Part shown: positions 7,273 through 14,663 of the stretch, one piece after another
Position numbering within the stretch: position 1 is the first letter of the stretch
Layout: every line of letters starts with the position of its first letter
Source of the DNA: Thiodiazotropha sp037382065
Lineage (GTDB): Bacteria; Pseudomonadota; Gammaproteobacteria; Chromatiales; Chromatiaceae
DNA: 17,538 nucleotides
Reading direction: 5' to 3'
NCBI GenBank assembly: GCA_037382065.1
Contig: JARRQF010000056.1
Location: 1-17,538, forward strand
Made by a program: the position numbers and the translations under genes
The notes under the pieces: generated by a model
Databases searched by the model: none
The model's input: only the letters and a program-made list of their open reading frames with translations
Told to the model about the DNA's origin: nothing

Positions 7273-7818
7273 ATGAAAAAAGTGCTGCTACTATCTGTTC
7301 CCGTAGTTTTTTCGCTGTTATTGATGATCGGATGTGGATCCAACCCAAGTTTGGAGGAGGGAGAAGGGGCTGTTGTGTCTGAGCAATCAACTGGCGCTGA
7401 TGGCGCACAATCGGGTGCGGGAGCCTCAACCTCGGCAGCGGCTCAGGGTGAAGAGTGGAAAGGGGATCCGCTGGAGAATCCGAATAGTATGTTGGCGACC
7501 CGAGTCATCTATTTTGATTATGATCAGAGTACGGTGCGTGCCGAATACATGGATATTATCCAAGCCCATGCAGATTATCTGGCCGCAAATCCTCAAGCGG
7601 TTGTCAGAGTGGAAGGACATACTGACCAGAAAGGCACCCGGGAATATAATCTTGCTTTGGGTGAGAATCGGGCGAATGCGGTGCGTAGTCTGATGATGGC
7701 TCAGGGGGTCTCAAGCAATCAAATGGTGGTTGTTAGTTATGGTGAAGAGAGACCTGTTGCATTAGACAACACCGATGAAGCCTTGGCGCTTAATCGGCGT
7801 GTTGAATTGATCTACTGA
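7273..7818 (+). CDS. pal: Peptidoglycan-associated lipoprotein Pal
   Basis: Pal anchors the outer membrane to peptidoglycan and interacts with TolB. The 181-residue precursor has a lipoprotein signal peptide ending in LMIGC, with lipidated Cys21. A low-complexity Gly/Ala/Ser/Glu linker follows, then a C-terminal OmpA-like domain with YFDYDQSTVR and the diaminopimelate-binding motif GHTDQKGTREYNLALGENRA. The ATG at 7273 has a strong GAGGAG site just upstream; the frame could extend to TTG 7258, but that would consume the ribosome-binding site. Confidence 0.97.
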   Translation: MKKVLLLSVPVVFSLLLMIGCGSNPSLEEGEGAVVSEQSTGADGAQSGAGASTSAAAQGEEWKGDPLENPNSMLATRVIYFDYDQSTVRAEYMDIIQAHADYLAANPQAVVRVEGHTDQKGTREYNLALGENRANAVRSLMMAQGVSSNQMVVVSYGEERPVALDNTDEALALNRRVELIY

Positions 7819-7829
7819 TAGGATAAACA

Positions 7830-8636
7830 ATGAACTCACTATTCAGGCTGGTTGCCCTTTGCTTGGTTCCCTGTTTCGGTGTCAGCACATCAGTGTTGGC
7901 AGCTGATGTTGATCAGCGTTTGCAACGCATCGAACGGACGCTGCAAAATCAGAATCTCCCTGATCTTACCTTGCAATTGCAGCAACTTCAGCGGGAGGTT
8001 CAGCAACTGCGCGGAGAACTTGAGTTACAGAAGCATACTATGGATGCGATGAGCCGCAGGCAACGCGATCTCTATCTGGATATTGACCAGCGGTTGTCGC
8101 GTATTCAACCAGGAACCGATATGCTAGCCCCACCAGTGTCCGGTTATCAGCCGATGGCTGCTGACCAGATGACTCCGCCTCCTCCAGTTAATTCCGCTGA
8201 GCCTTCGGTGTCAGTACCTGCCGCTGTTGCTGTTACACCACCCGATCCCAAAAAAGAGGAGATGGCCTATCAGGAGGCCTTCAACCTTTTGAAGCAGGGG
8301 CGCTATTCCGAGTCGATCAAGGCATTTAACGCCTTTCTCAGAGATTACTCAGGGGGAAATTATGAGGATAATGCCCAGTATTGGTTGGCAGAAGCCAGTT
8401 ATGTTAATCGGGATTACGATACGGCCCTGACAGCCTTCTCAAAAGTCCCGAAGAAATACCCCAAGAGCTCCAAGGTTCCTGGTGCGATGCTGAAGATGGG
8501 GTATATCTATTACGAGAAGCAGAATTGGGAAGTGGCAAAGAGGATTCTGGGTGAAATACAAAGCAATTTTCCGGAAACTACGGAGGCTCGTCTGGCTGAA
8601 AAACGGTTACAGCGATTGTCAAAAGAGGGACGATAG
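7830..8636 (+). CDS. cpoB: Cell division coordinator CpoB (YbgF)
   Basis: CpoB links Tol-Pal function with peptidoglycan synthesis at division. The 268-residue protein has a signal peptide ending near SVLAADV, a coiled-coil region (about 28-95) rich in Gln/Leu/Arg, and a proline-rich linker (about 100-145). The C-terminal TPR domain (about 147-268) contains EEMAYQEAFNLLKQGRYSES and YWLAEASYVNRDYDTA. AGGA precedes the ATG at 7830 and the gene is 11 bases after pal, so it is the last gene of the tol-pal operon. Confidence 0.95.
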   Translation: MNSLFRLVALCLVPCFGVSTSVLAADVDQRLQRIERTLQNQNLPDLTLQLQQLQREVQQLRGELELQKHTMDAMSRRQRDLYLDIDQRLSRIQPGTDMLAPPVSGYQPMAADQMTPPPPVNSAEPSVSVPAAVAVTPPDPKKEEMAYQEAFNLLKQGRYSESIKAFNAFLRDYSGGNYEDNAQYWLAEASYVNRDYDTALTAFSKVPKKYPKSSKVPGAMLKMGYIYYEKQNWEVAKRILGEIQSNFPETTEARLAEKRLQRLSKEGR

Positions 8637-8988
8637 TAGCAGCTAGCACAAGCTGCTTCTGACGATACTACCATAAGTATTCCAATACTCAGCCGCCGTG
8701 TGTTGGCTCACGGCAAGGCATCAAAACGCCACTGTAGGGCTCTCTTACAGTAAGTTTTGAGTGAGCCAACAATAACAGCCTATCATTAAATTTCAAAAGG
8801 TTAGAGGCTACAAGAATGGCTAAGCTCAGTGTTGCGGCTCTTGATAAGAGAGAGGCCATTGGCTGCACCCCAAGGGCATTTTCTGCGGGGCGCGAGCTGT
8901 GCCTTGATCTAAGCCACTCCTGTCGCTTTGAACGACAGACTACTGATAGTAAGCCCACAAATAGAGATCAACTGCGGCATCTAGAGTT
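8637..8988. other. Structured non-coding gap between cpoB and queE
   Basis: This 352-base interval holds no gene I can support. It contains a nested palindrome (8702-8770) and several smaller hairpins: CTCTT/AAGAG near 8838-8850 and CTGTCG/CGACAG at 8920-8938. An 89-codon minus-strand frame (8689-8958) spans the palindrome and is not convincing as a protein. The final 18 bases (actgcggcatctagagtt) resemble the right box of the repeats before ruvC and ruvA. The last box abuts the queE ATG. No known riboswitch pattern was recognised. Confidence 0.6.
8702..8770. repeat. Nested palindrome (69 bp)
   Basis: Three inverted arms are nested. GTTGGCTCAC (8702-8711) pairs with GTGAGCCAAC (8761-8770), TCAAAAC (8721-8727) with GTTTTGA (8754-8760), and ACTGTA (8731-8736) with TACAGT (8746-8751). 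The two right outer arms are directly adjacent while the left ones are separated by 9 bases. It could be a small dispersed palindromic element, or a transcribed hairpin lying after cpoB. Confidence 0.85.
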
Positions 8989-9642
8989 ATGATTTCATCA
9001 ATGTCACAGCTGCGAATTTCTGAAATTTTTCTTTCCCTGCAGGGAGAGGCTCGTAGCATGGGTCTGCCAACTGTCTTTATCCGTTTGACAGGTTGCCCCT
9101 TACGTTGTCACTACTGCGATAGTCAATACGCCTTCAGTGGGGGTGAAAAAATGACTCTGAATGCAATTCAGCAACAGGTCGGTCAATTTCACACCAAATG
9201 GGTGTGTGTTACAGGTGGGGAGCCTCTGGCACAAGCCGGGTGCGAGGTGTTGTTATCACAACTCTGTGATGCTGGTTACCAGGTTTCACTTGAAACCAGT
9301 GGTGCGCTCGATATCCGTTCGGTTGATCCTCGGGTGGCAAGAGTCATCGATTTGAAAACGCCAGGCTCAGGTGAAGTCAGTAAAAATAGAATGGCTAATT
9401 TGGATGACTTGAGAGCGGATGATCAAATAAAATTTGTCATTAGTGATAGGAATGATTACGAATGGAGTCGGCAGCAGCTGCAACAGCACCACTTGACGGA
9501 GCGCTGTGAAGTGTTGTTTTCTCCAGTGCATGGAAAGCAGGAGGCGACCCAGTTGGCAGATTGGATTCTAGGCGATAGATTGAACGTGAGGTTTCAAATG
9601 CAACTCCACAAACTGTTATGGGGCGATCAGCCGGGGCGATGA
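8989..9642 (+). CDS. queE: 7-carboxy-7-deazaguanine synthase QueE
   Basis: QueE is a radical-SAM enzyme that ring-contracts 6-carboxy-tetrahydropterin to 7-carboxy-7-deazaguanine, on the way to queuosine in tRNA. The 217-residue protein has the cluster-binding cysteines C36, C40 and C43 in CPLRCHYC, the substrate-contact region SLQGEARSMGLPTVFIRLTG, and a TGGEPL motif at about 75-80. The start could be ATG 8989 (AGAG just upstream) or ATG 9001. Its stop overlaps the queC start by 4 bases (ATGA). Adjacency to queC confirms the assignment. Confidence 0.96.
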   Translation: MISSMSQLRISEIFLSLQGEARSMGLPTVFIRLTGCPLRCHYCDSQYAFSGGEKMTLNAIQQQVGQFHTKWVCVTGGEPLAQAGCEVLLSQLCDAGYQVSLETSGALDIRSVDPRVARVIDLKTPGSGEVSKNRMANLDDLRADDQIKFVISDRNDYEWSRQQLQQHHLTERCEVLFSPVHGKQEATQLADWILGDRLNVRFQMQLHKLLWGDQPGR

Positions 9643-10346
9643 ATAAAAAAGCTGTTGTTTTACTCTCCGGTGGACTCGATTCGGCAACTGTTTTAGCGAT
9701 TGCTCGCAGTCAGGGTTACACCTGTTATGCACTGAGTATGGCCTACGGACAACGCCATGCTGCTGAACTGATAGCAGCCTCCCGGGTGGCAGCAGTATTG
9801 CAATCAGAAGATCACAAGGTGATACATATCGGCCTTGATGACTTTGGCGGATCAGCCTTAACCGATCGTTCAATAGAGGTGCCGGAGCAGATGGAGGAGG
9901 GGATTCCTGTAACCTATGTGCCAGCCAGAAACACGGTATTTCTCTCGCTGGCCTTGGGTTGGGCTGAGGTGCTGGATGCTCACGATATCTTTATCGGAGT
10001 GAATGCAGTGGACTATTCTGGTTATCCAGACTGCCGCCCTCAATTCATTGAATCCTTTGAGCGACTAGCTAATCTTGCCACCAAGGCGGGTGTTGAAGGC
10101 AAGTCATTCCATATCCACACACCATTGATTAACTTGAGTAAGGCAGAGATTATACGTCACGGTATACAGCTGGGCGTTGATTATGCTTTGACAGTATCCT
10201 GCTATCAGGCCTCGGAAAGTGGAGAGGCTTGTGGCGTTTGTGACTCCTGTCGCCTTCGGGCCAGAGGTTTTATTGAAGCAGGCGTTGCAGATCCAACTCC
10301 TTATCGGACAGCGCCATCGCAAACCAAGCCGCATGTCTCCTCATGA
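9639..10346 (+). CDS. queC: 7-cyano-7-deazaguanine synthase QueC
   Basis: QueC converts 7-carboxy-7-deazaguanine to preQ0 using ATP and ammonia. The 235-residue protein has the ATP-binding PP-loop SGGLDS at 10-15 and the zinc site C188, C198, C201 and C204 (CYQASESGEACGVCDSC). I use the ATG at 9639, which overlaps the queE stop in an ATGA arrangement and starts directly at MNKKAVVLLSGGLDS. An upstream start at 9618 would add seven residues inside queE. Translational coupling with queE is likely. Confidence 0.97.
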   Translation: MNKKAVVLLSGGLDSATVLAIARSQGYTCYALSMAYGQRHAAELIAASRVAAVLQSEDHKVIHIGLDDFGGSALTDRSIEVPEQMEEGIPVTYVPARNTVFLSLALGWAEVLDAHDIFIGVNAVDYSGYPDCRPQFIESFERLANLATKAGVEGKSFHIHTPLINLSKAEIIRHGIQLGVDYALTVSCYQASESGEACGVCDSCRLRARGFIEAGVADPTPYRTAPSQTKPHVSS

Positions 10347-10440
10347 ATGGTAGACTAGGCAAGTTATTAGAAAATTACTGTAAAATTATGCGCCTAGAAG
10401 CCTAGGATTAATATAGTTAATTTGCTTATAGGGAACCACT

Positions 10441-11598
10441 ATGAGAGAAGAGTCAATCCTGATTATGATGCAATATGGTACCAATATAGGTTATGCAATT
10501 GCACCATTAGAAACAACATTTTATAACATGGCATCTGAATTGGGTTTTCCTCAAAATAGGATTCATTTTTCATATCAGGATATGAAGAAAGGTATGCCTG
10601 ATTCTCTACCTTCTACATTTTCCAATGTGGTGGTGTTTAACAGCCGGTCTGATAAATATTCTAAAGAAGAAATTGATACTATTTCTCGTTATATATCGAA
10701 AAATAACATTAAGTATATTTTTGGGTTTGATTTGCCTGCGAAAAAACAGTTTTATAAACCTGTTAGGGCTGCTGGAGTTGAAAAGATTATTTCATACTAT
10801 GGATGCACGATGAGTAGCGTCAATAGTGGATTGAAATTATTCTTAAAAAAATTAGAAATGAAGTTGAATATATATGGTCCTGATCATTATATATTTGAAT
10901 CAAAAGCTATGCAGTACACGGCAACACATGGTAGAGGGGTTGCTGCCAAAAATACTAGTGTTGTTCCTCTAGGTGTGGATCATAATATGTGTTCTAACAA
11001 AATTGGAGGTGGTGTAAATATATTTGATGAATTCAATATTCCAAAAAATAGAAAAGTAATATTTTATTCAGGCCATATGCATAAAAGGAAGGGTGTGCAT
11101 GTCCTGATTGATGCCGTATCTGAATTAATTAATAATAGAAATAGGGAAGATATACACTTGTTATTATTTGGTAATAAAGAGGGGGAAACTGCTTGGCTTG
11201 AAGATAGGTTCAAGGGTACAAAAGCCTCAGAATTTATAACGTTTGGTGGTTACCGGACAGACCTTCCAAGCATTATGCCTCAATGTTATTTAGGGGTTAT
11301 TGCATCCAATGGATGGGATTCGTTTCCCCGTTCCGCTATAGAAATGCAATCTTGCGGTTTGCCTCTCATAGCTTCAAATTTTCAGGGATTGGTTGAAACA
11401 ATTGAAAATGAAGTAACTGGTATGCTTTTTGAGTCAGGAAGCCATATGGATTTGGGTGATAAAATAGAAGCATTTATTAATGATGTTAGCATGAGAAATA
11501 AAATGTCTGATAATGCTCGAAAAAGGGTTGAGGGTGGCTATACACTTGAGGTCCAATTAAGGGGGCTTGTAGGTGTTGTAAGGGATATCGTAGCTTAG
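10441..11598 (+). CDS. Glycosyltransferase, GT-B fold (GT4-like)
   Basis: A 385-residue protein resembling glycosyltransferase family 4 enzymes, which transfer sugars from nucleotide donors to polysaccharides or lipids. The C-terminal donor-binding half is recognisable: VPLGVD at 175-180, the strand and helix around SGHMHKRKGVHVLIDAV (210-226), and DSFPRSAIEMQSCGLPLIAS followed by E319 (293-319). The N-terminal half is unfamiliar to me. The ATG at 10441 follows AGGGAACC. Base composition differs from its neighbours: a sample at 10861-10920 is 18/60 GC against 31/60 at 9901-9960 in queC. It stands alone, without other polysaccharide genes, which fits acquisition. Acceptor and donor are unknown. 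Confidence 0.85.
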   Translation: MREESILIMMQYGTNIGYAIAPLETTFYNMASELGFPQNRIHFSYQDMKKGMPDSLPSTFSNVVVFNSRSDKYSKEEIDTISRYISKNNIKYIFGFDLPAKKQFYKPVRAAGVEKIISYYGCTMSSVNSGLKLFLKKLEMKLNIYGPDHYIFESKAMQYTATHGRGVAAKNTSVVPLGVDHNMCSNKIGGGVNIFDEFNIPKNRKVIFYSGHMHKRKGVHVLIDAVSELINNRNREDIHLLLFGNKEGETAWLEDRFKGTKASEFITFGGYRTDLPSIMPQCYLGVIASNGWDSFPRSAIEMQSCGLPLIASNFQGLVETIENEVTGMLFESGSHMDLGDKIEAFINDVSMRNKMSDNARKRVEGGYTLEVQLRGLVGVVRDIVA

Positions 11599-11635
11599 TT
11601 CTGGCACGGAAAGATTCATTAATAAGAAACGCAGC

Positions 11636-11815
11636 CTAGTGTGGTGCTTCATACAAATTGACGATGATAGCGTCTCGCCCGAAGGGAAGCCTGCTCAGGC
11701 CAGGATACAGCGTTGCAATGCTTGAAAAGGGCGAGCCATTCCCTGCGCATTGCGCCTTGTCTCCTGGCCTGAGCAGGCTTCTATCATCGTCAATTTGTAT
11801 GAAGCACCACACTAG
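11636..11815. mobile_element. Complete 180-bp palindromic MITE-like element
   Basis: Perfect 35-bp terminal inverted repeats lie at 11636-11670 (CTAGTGTGGTGCTTC...) and 11781-11815. Inside are perfect 19-bp inner arms at 11687-11705 and 11762-11780, and innermost arms GCAATGC (11715-11721) and GCATTGC (11747-11753). A 16-base insertion (11671-11686) sits only on the left between the outer and inner arms. There is no coding capacity for a transposase. The ends begin and finish with CTAG, itself palindromic, so a CTAG target duplication cannot be separated from the repeat. It lies between convergent genes (glycosyltransferase and response regulator) and may form a strong bidirectional hairpin. 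Confidence 0.92.
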
Positions 11816-11859
11816 AAGCTGCAATTGAACCTAGAGAAGGGGGGTGAGTGCAAGCGGAA

Positions 11860-12825
11860 TCAGTATTGCTGAGACTCCCAGGCCATCAGGAGACGGTTAA
11901 TCTGACGGGGAATCTGCTCTTGAATCAGTTCAAAGTCGGTGCTCTGTAGTTTATCAATAAGCTGCTGAATACCAGATATCAGCGGTTGCAACCGCTCACG
12001 TGCTCCCTGCTTGTTGTGCAGTTGTTGCACATCCAACAGCCGCATGTTTACCACCCCGACCAATAGGTTGAGATTCTCCCTCCAACGTTGGTAGCGGGAG
12101 AGATGGTGGATAGGCATATTACGCACTAAAACCGAAACACTCTTCGCATTAATCAAGGTACGCTGACCAAAATCGATCATTCTGCCCTTTTCAGACATAC
12201 TCTCCATCATCTCTTGATCCAAGACTCCAACCTCTCCAGCATGAGAGAAATAGTGACCACAGGAGATTATCCGCACGATCACCTGTAAACCGAAGAGCTC
12301 AAAGGTGGCAAGCATCCGCTCTCCAAGCGTTCGCACATCATCGCATTCCAGGCTGTCATCGATAAACTGGACCAGCTCCTGCAACTCCATTGATACAACT
12401 CGTGACTCTGCCACCTCTTCTTTGACCAAAGTAGAACGCTGTTTCGCCAGTTCAAGATCGTGTTGGTTATTAAGGGCGATACGAATTTTCAGCAGAAGCT
12501 CATCTACATCATAAGGCTTAGAAACATAATCATCGGCTCCCGCCTTATAGCCCGCCAAGCGCTCCTCCAGCCTGGAGAGGGCAGATACGAAAATCACCGG
12601 AATCATGGATGTACTAGGATTGGCTTTAATGATGCGACAAACAGTCAAACCATCCATCATAGGCATATCTACATCAAGCAGAATTAAGTCAGGATGGACA
12701 CTCTCCAACTGCTCTAGGCATTTCTTACCTTCCGATGCCAGAGAGACCCGATATTTGGATTTCAAGATCAGCTCGAGACTGACGAGATTAGCCTGTTGAT
12801 CATCTACAACCAGAATATGTGGCAC
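11860..12825 (-). CDS. Response regulator with receiver domain and non-DNA-binding C-terminus
   Basis: An orphan response regulator of 321 residues from the GTG at 12825. The receiver domain (about 1-120) has the acidic pair D8-D9 in ILVVDD, the phospho-acceptor D51 in ILLDVDMPMMDG, S81 and K103 in VSKPYD. After a helical linker (about 112-150) comes a region of about 170 residues that I do not recognise and that shows no helix-turn-helix, GGDEF or HD motif. The frame stays open to a TTG at 12966, but those 47 extra residues are encoded by a transposon remnant and are probably not native. No sensor kinase is nearby, so partners are unknown. Confidence 0.88.
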   Translation of the reverse strand: MPHILVVDDQQANLVSLELILKSKYRVSLASEGKKCLEQLESVHPDLILLDVDMPMMDGLTVCRIIKANPSTSMIPVIFVSALSRLEERLAGYKAGADDYVSKPYDVDELLLKIRIALNNQHDLELAKQRSTLVKEEVAESRVVSMELQELVQFIDDSLECDDVRTLGERMLATFELFGLQVIVRIISCGHYFSHAGEVGVLDQEMMESMSEKGRMIDFGQRTLINAKSVSVLVRNMPIHHLSRYQRWRENLNLLVGVVNMRLLDVQQLHNKQGARERLQPLISGIQQLIDKLQSTDFELIQEQIPRQINRLLMAWESQQY

Positions 12826-12839
12826 TGAAATCTGTTCCT

Positions 12840-12990
12840 GTTGGTTATTGATATCCTCCCTTCCTAAAGGAAGGAGATTCCTACGGTGCTCAGGCTGCGA
12901 TAGCCTGAATCGCTTCGGTGGGTTCTCGGCCCAACGCCCCCTACAGCAGGCGAAGTATCTACACAAGCTAACTGGGCTTTTTCCTGGCGA
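12840..12990 (-). ncRNA. Possible reRNA/right-end RNA of a TnpB element
   Basis: TnpB-type elements produce a guide RNA from the 3' part of tnpB through the right end, with the guide lying just outside. Here the minus strand has the typical right-end hairpin (12856-12876, with a TTTA loop), followed by gggaggatatcaa. A second hairpin CAGGCT/AGCCTG lies at 12891-12907 and corresponds to the end of the tnpB frame. The predicted guide would be host sequence immediately beyond, within the 5' end of the response regulator region. The boundaries and any transcription are inferred. Confidence 0.4.
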
Positions 12991-13130
12991 TTAAAGCCGT
13001 TGAGCGGTAAAAAATAGCGGCCATTGCTCAGTATAGCAAGGAGAGCAATGCCCATATCGATGCTGACCATGCCTGTCAATGGGTATACCGAATCATCGAC
13101 CTCGCGCTCGATTTGGATAGCGTGTCTGTG
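12864..13130 (-). pseudogene. tnpB: TnpB remnant (internally deleted IS200/IS605-type accessory gene)
   Basis: The minus-strand frame reads IEREVDDSVYPLTGMVSIDMG, then IALLAILSNG...LPLNGF, the RuvC-I neighbourhood of TnpB with its catalytic aspartate in IDMG. After QEKAQLA it jumps straight to a typical TnpB C-terminus (THRSDSGYRSLSTVGISFL, stop at 12864). The central part, including the RuvC-II glutamate, zinc finger and RuvC-III aspartate, is missing, as is everything N-terminal of the in-frame stop at 13131-13133. It is therefore a dead nuclease gene. Its right end adjoins the response regulator. The left end was not resolved; 13134-13384 shows no other gene. Confidence 0.8.
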
Positions 13131-13384
13131 CTATTCATCCCTGCCCTGAACAGAGGAGGGTTCCTCGCAATCCGGATAATTAGTACAGCAACCCATACGG
13201 CTACCTGCAACCCCCCAAAAACAGTAGTAAATTGTTATTATTCATAAGCTTCACGGCTAACCATACACGTCAGAACCGATAGGTTCCACAATCATTCTAA
13301 AAAAATTCTCTTTCACTCTATCCTCTATCTGGTATGGTTGAAGGGATATATATATTTTAGATACCTAATTACCTTAAAAACTGG

Positions 13385-14110
13385 GTGGTTATAATAGAGA
13401 TTATGGTTAAAAATGTTTCCTTCAAGGATGTCAGGGATGGTGTAGCAGACTGCCTGAGGTGTTCATTGCGGGAATCAGTACTGTTTGCTGGCCTCAAGGA
13501 GGCTGATTTTGAGCAATTGCATGATCCCATCGACCAATATACCCTACCCGCCGGCTCAATGCTCTACCACGCTGGCAACAAAGGCGAGCGTATGTATACG
13601 GTACGCACTGGGACCCTCAAACTGGTGCAGTATCTACCCGACGGTAGCCAACGTATCGTAAGATTGATTCGTTCCACCGATATTACTGGACTTGAATGTA
13701 TTGTCGGCGAACCCTATCAACATGATGCTGTGGTCCTACAGGAGACTGAGGTATGTGCCCTCCCTGTACGGGTGGTGGAGAATTTAAGCAAAGACAATCC
13801 TGTACTCTACCGCGAATTGCTTAACCGCTGGCAAAGAGCACTCAATGAAGCGGACGCCTGGCTCACTGAACTCTCCACTGGATCAGCAAAACAGCGGGTC
13901 GCTCGCCTCTTGTTACGACTGGTAAAAGATACTCAGGAGAGTCAATGCAGCCTGTTTGCCCGCGAGGATATGGGTGCAATGCTGGGAATCACCACTGAAA
14001 CTGCTAGCCGCACCATTGCTGAATTCAAGCGTCAGAGTCTACTTATCGAAACGATCCCCAATCAATTTTTGCTGGACATTCCAAACCTTCAGAGAATTGC
14101 CGAGGATTGA
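13385..14110 (+). CDS. CRP/FNR family transcriptional regulator
   Basis: A 241-residue transcription factor with an N-terminal cyclic-nucleotide-binding-like beta-barrel (about 30-150, TLPAGSMLYHAGNKGERMYTV), a dimerisation helix and a C-terminal helix-turn-helix (about 190-225, REDMGAMLGITTETASRTIAEF). C23 and C26 sit in CLRCSLRESVLF, and another cysteine lies in TEVCALP, aligning by eye with FNR Cys122. The third N-terminal FNR cysteine appears absent, so an oxygen-sensing iron-sulfur cluster is uncertain. The start may be GTG 13385 or ATG 13403; neither has a strong ribosome-binding site. It precedes two genes on the same strand that it may control. Confidence 0.9.
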   Translation: MVIIEIMVKNVSFKDVRDGVADCLRCSLRESVLFAGLKEADFEQLHDPIDQYTLPAGSMLYHAGNKGERMYTVRTGTLKLVQYLPDGSQRIVRLIRSTDITGLECIVGEPYQHDAVVLQETEVCALPVRVVENLSKDNPVLYRELLNRWQRALNEADAWLTELSTGSAKQRVARLLLRLVKDTQESQCSLFAREDMGAMLGITTETASRTIAEFKRQSLLIETIPNQFLLDIPNLQRIAED

Positions 14111-14201
14111 TCATTTTCAATGCCTTAATACCCCTCCAAGCCTAACCTTTCTGTAGATCACTTTTTCACCCATCTATATTGATGGTATTTGGAGATGCCA
14201 C

Positions 14202-14663
14202 TTGCAACAGGTTGTCAAGGAAATAGGGCTTCCGGTATTTTTACTCCAGTTCGATAGAACTGAGTGTCGTTTTGAGTCAATTGAGGAGATTGTCGCCTAC
14301 CTCAAAGCCGAGATTATTGGACACAGGGCCGCCCAGTTTATCGGCACTTTTGACCACAAGAAGCATACCAGTGAACTGCCCGAGGGGCGAATCGCTGAGG
14401 GGATTGTGGCCGCTTATAATCTGGTATTCTGTTTTGGCTTCAGCCTGCAGGAGCCAGAACAGCTAGCAGTCAGACCGAGATCCATTGGCATATGCCAAAT
14501 GAATGAGCAAATTACCATATCCTTTCTTGAGGCTCCCATGCCGGTTGCCAATGCACTCATGGAACAATGGGCAATATCTTTGGTAAACCCAAGTTCGGTT
14601 GATCAATCTTCATCACTCTTAGAAGAACATCCAGGATCTAACCCGTCAACTACTCCGCCCTAA
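14202..14663 (+). CDS. Hypothetical protein, small conserved-looking
   Basis: A 153-residue protein I do not recognise with certainty. It looks cytoplasmic, with no signal peptide or membrane segment, and has a core with EGIVAAYNLVFCFGFSLQEPEQLA. The TTG at 14202 is supported by GGAG seven bases upstream (ttGGAGatgccacTTG), and an in-frame TAG lies at 14154-14156. The final codons (ACT CCG CCC TAA) fall inside the left-end hairpin of the IscB element, so the present stop codon is supplied by the inserted element and the native C-terminus may be lost. Position suggests a functional link with the FNR-like regulator and the NifX-like gene. Confidence 0.7.
   Translation: MQQVVKEIGLPVFLLQFDRTECRFESIEEIVAYLKAEIIGHRAAQFIGTFDHKKHTSELPEGRIAEGIVAAYNLVFCFGFSLQEPEQLAVRPRSIGICQMNEQITISFLEAPMPVANALMEQWAISLVNPSSVDQSSSLLEEHPGSNPSTTPP

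Noticed and set aside
8689..8958. 89-codon minus-strand frame in the cpoB-queE gap
   Set aside because: It runs through the nested palindrome, has no clear ribosome-binding site and no recognisable domain.
8780..8988. preQ1 riboswitch before queE
   Set aside because: Neither the class I nor the class II core pattern could be found; the hairpins present do not fit.
10347..10440. tRNA gene after queC, as found in Pseudomonas
   Set aside because: The 94-base spacer is AT-rich, with only a short CCTAG palindrome and no cloverleaf or T-loop sequence.
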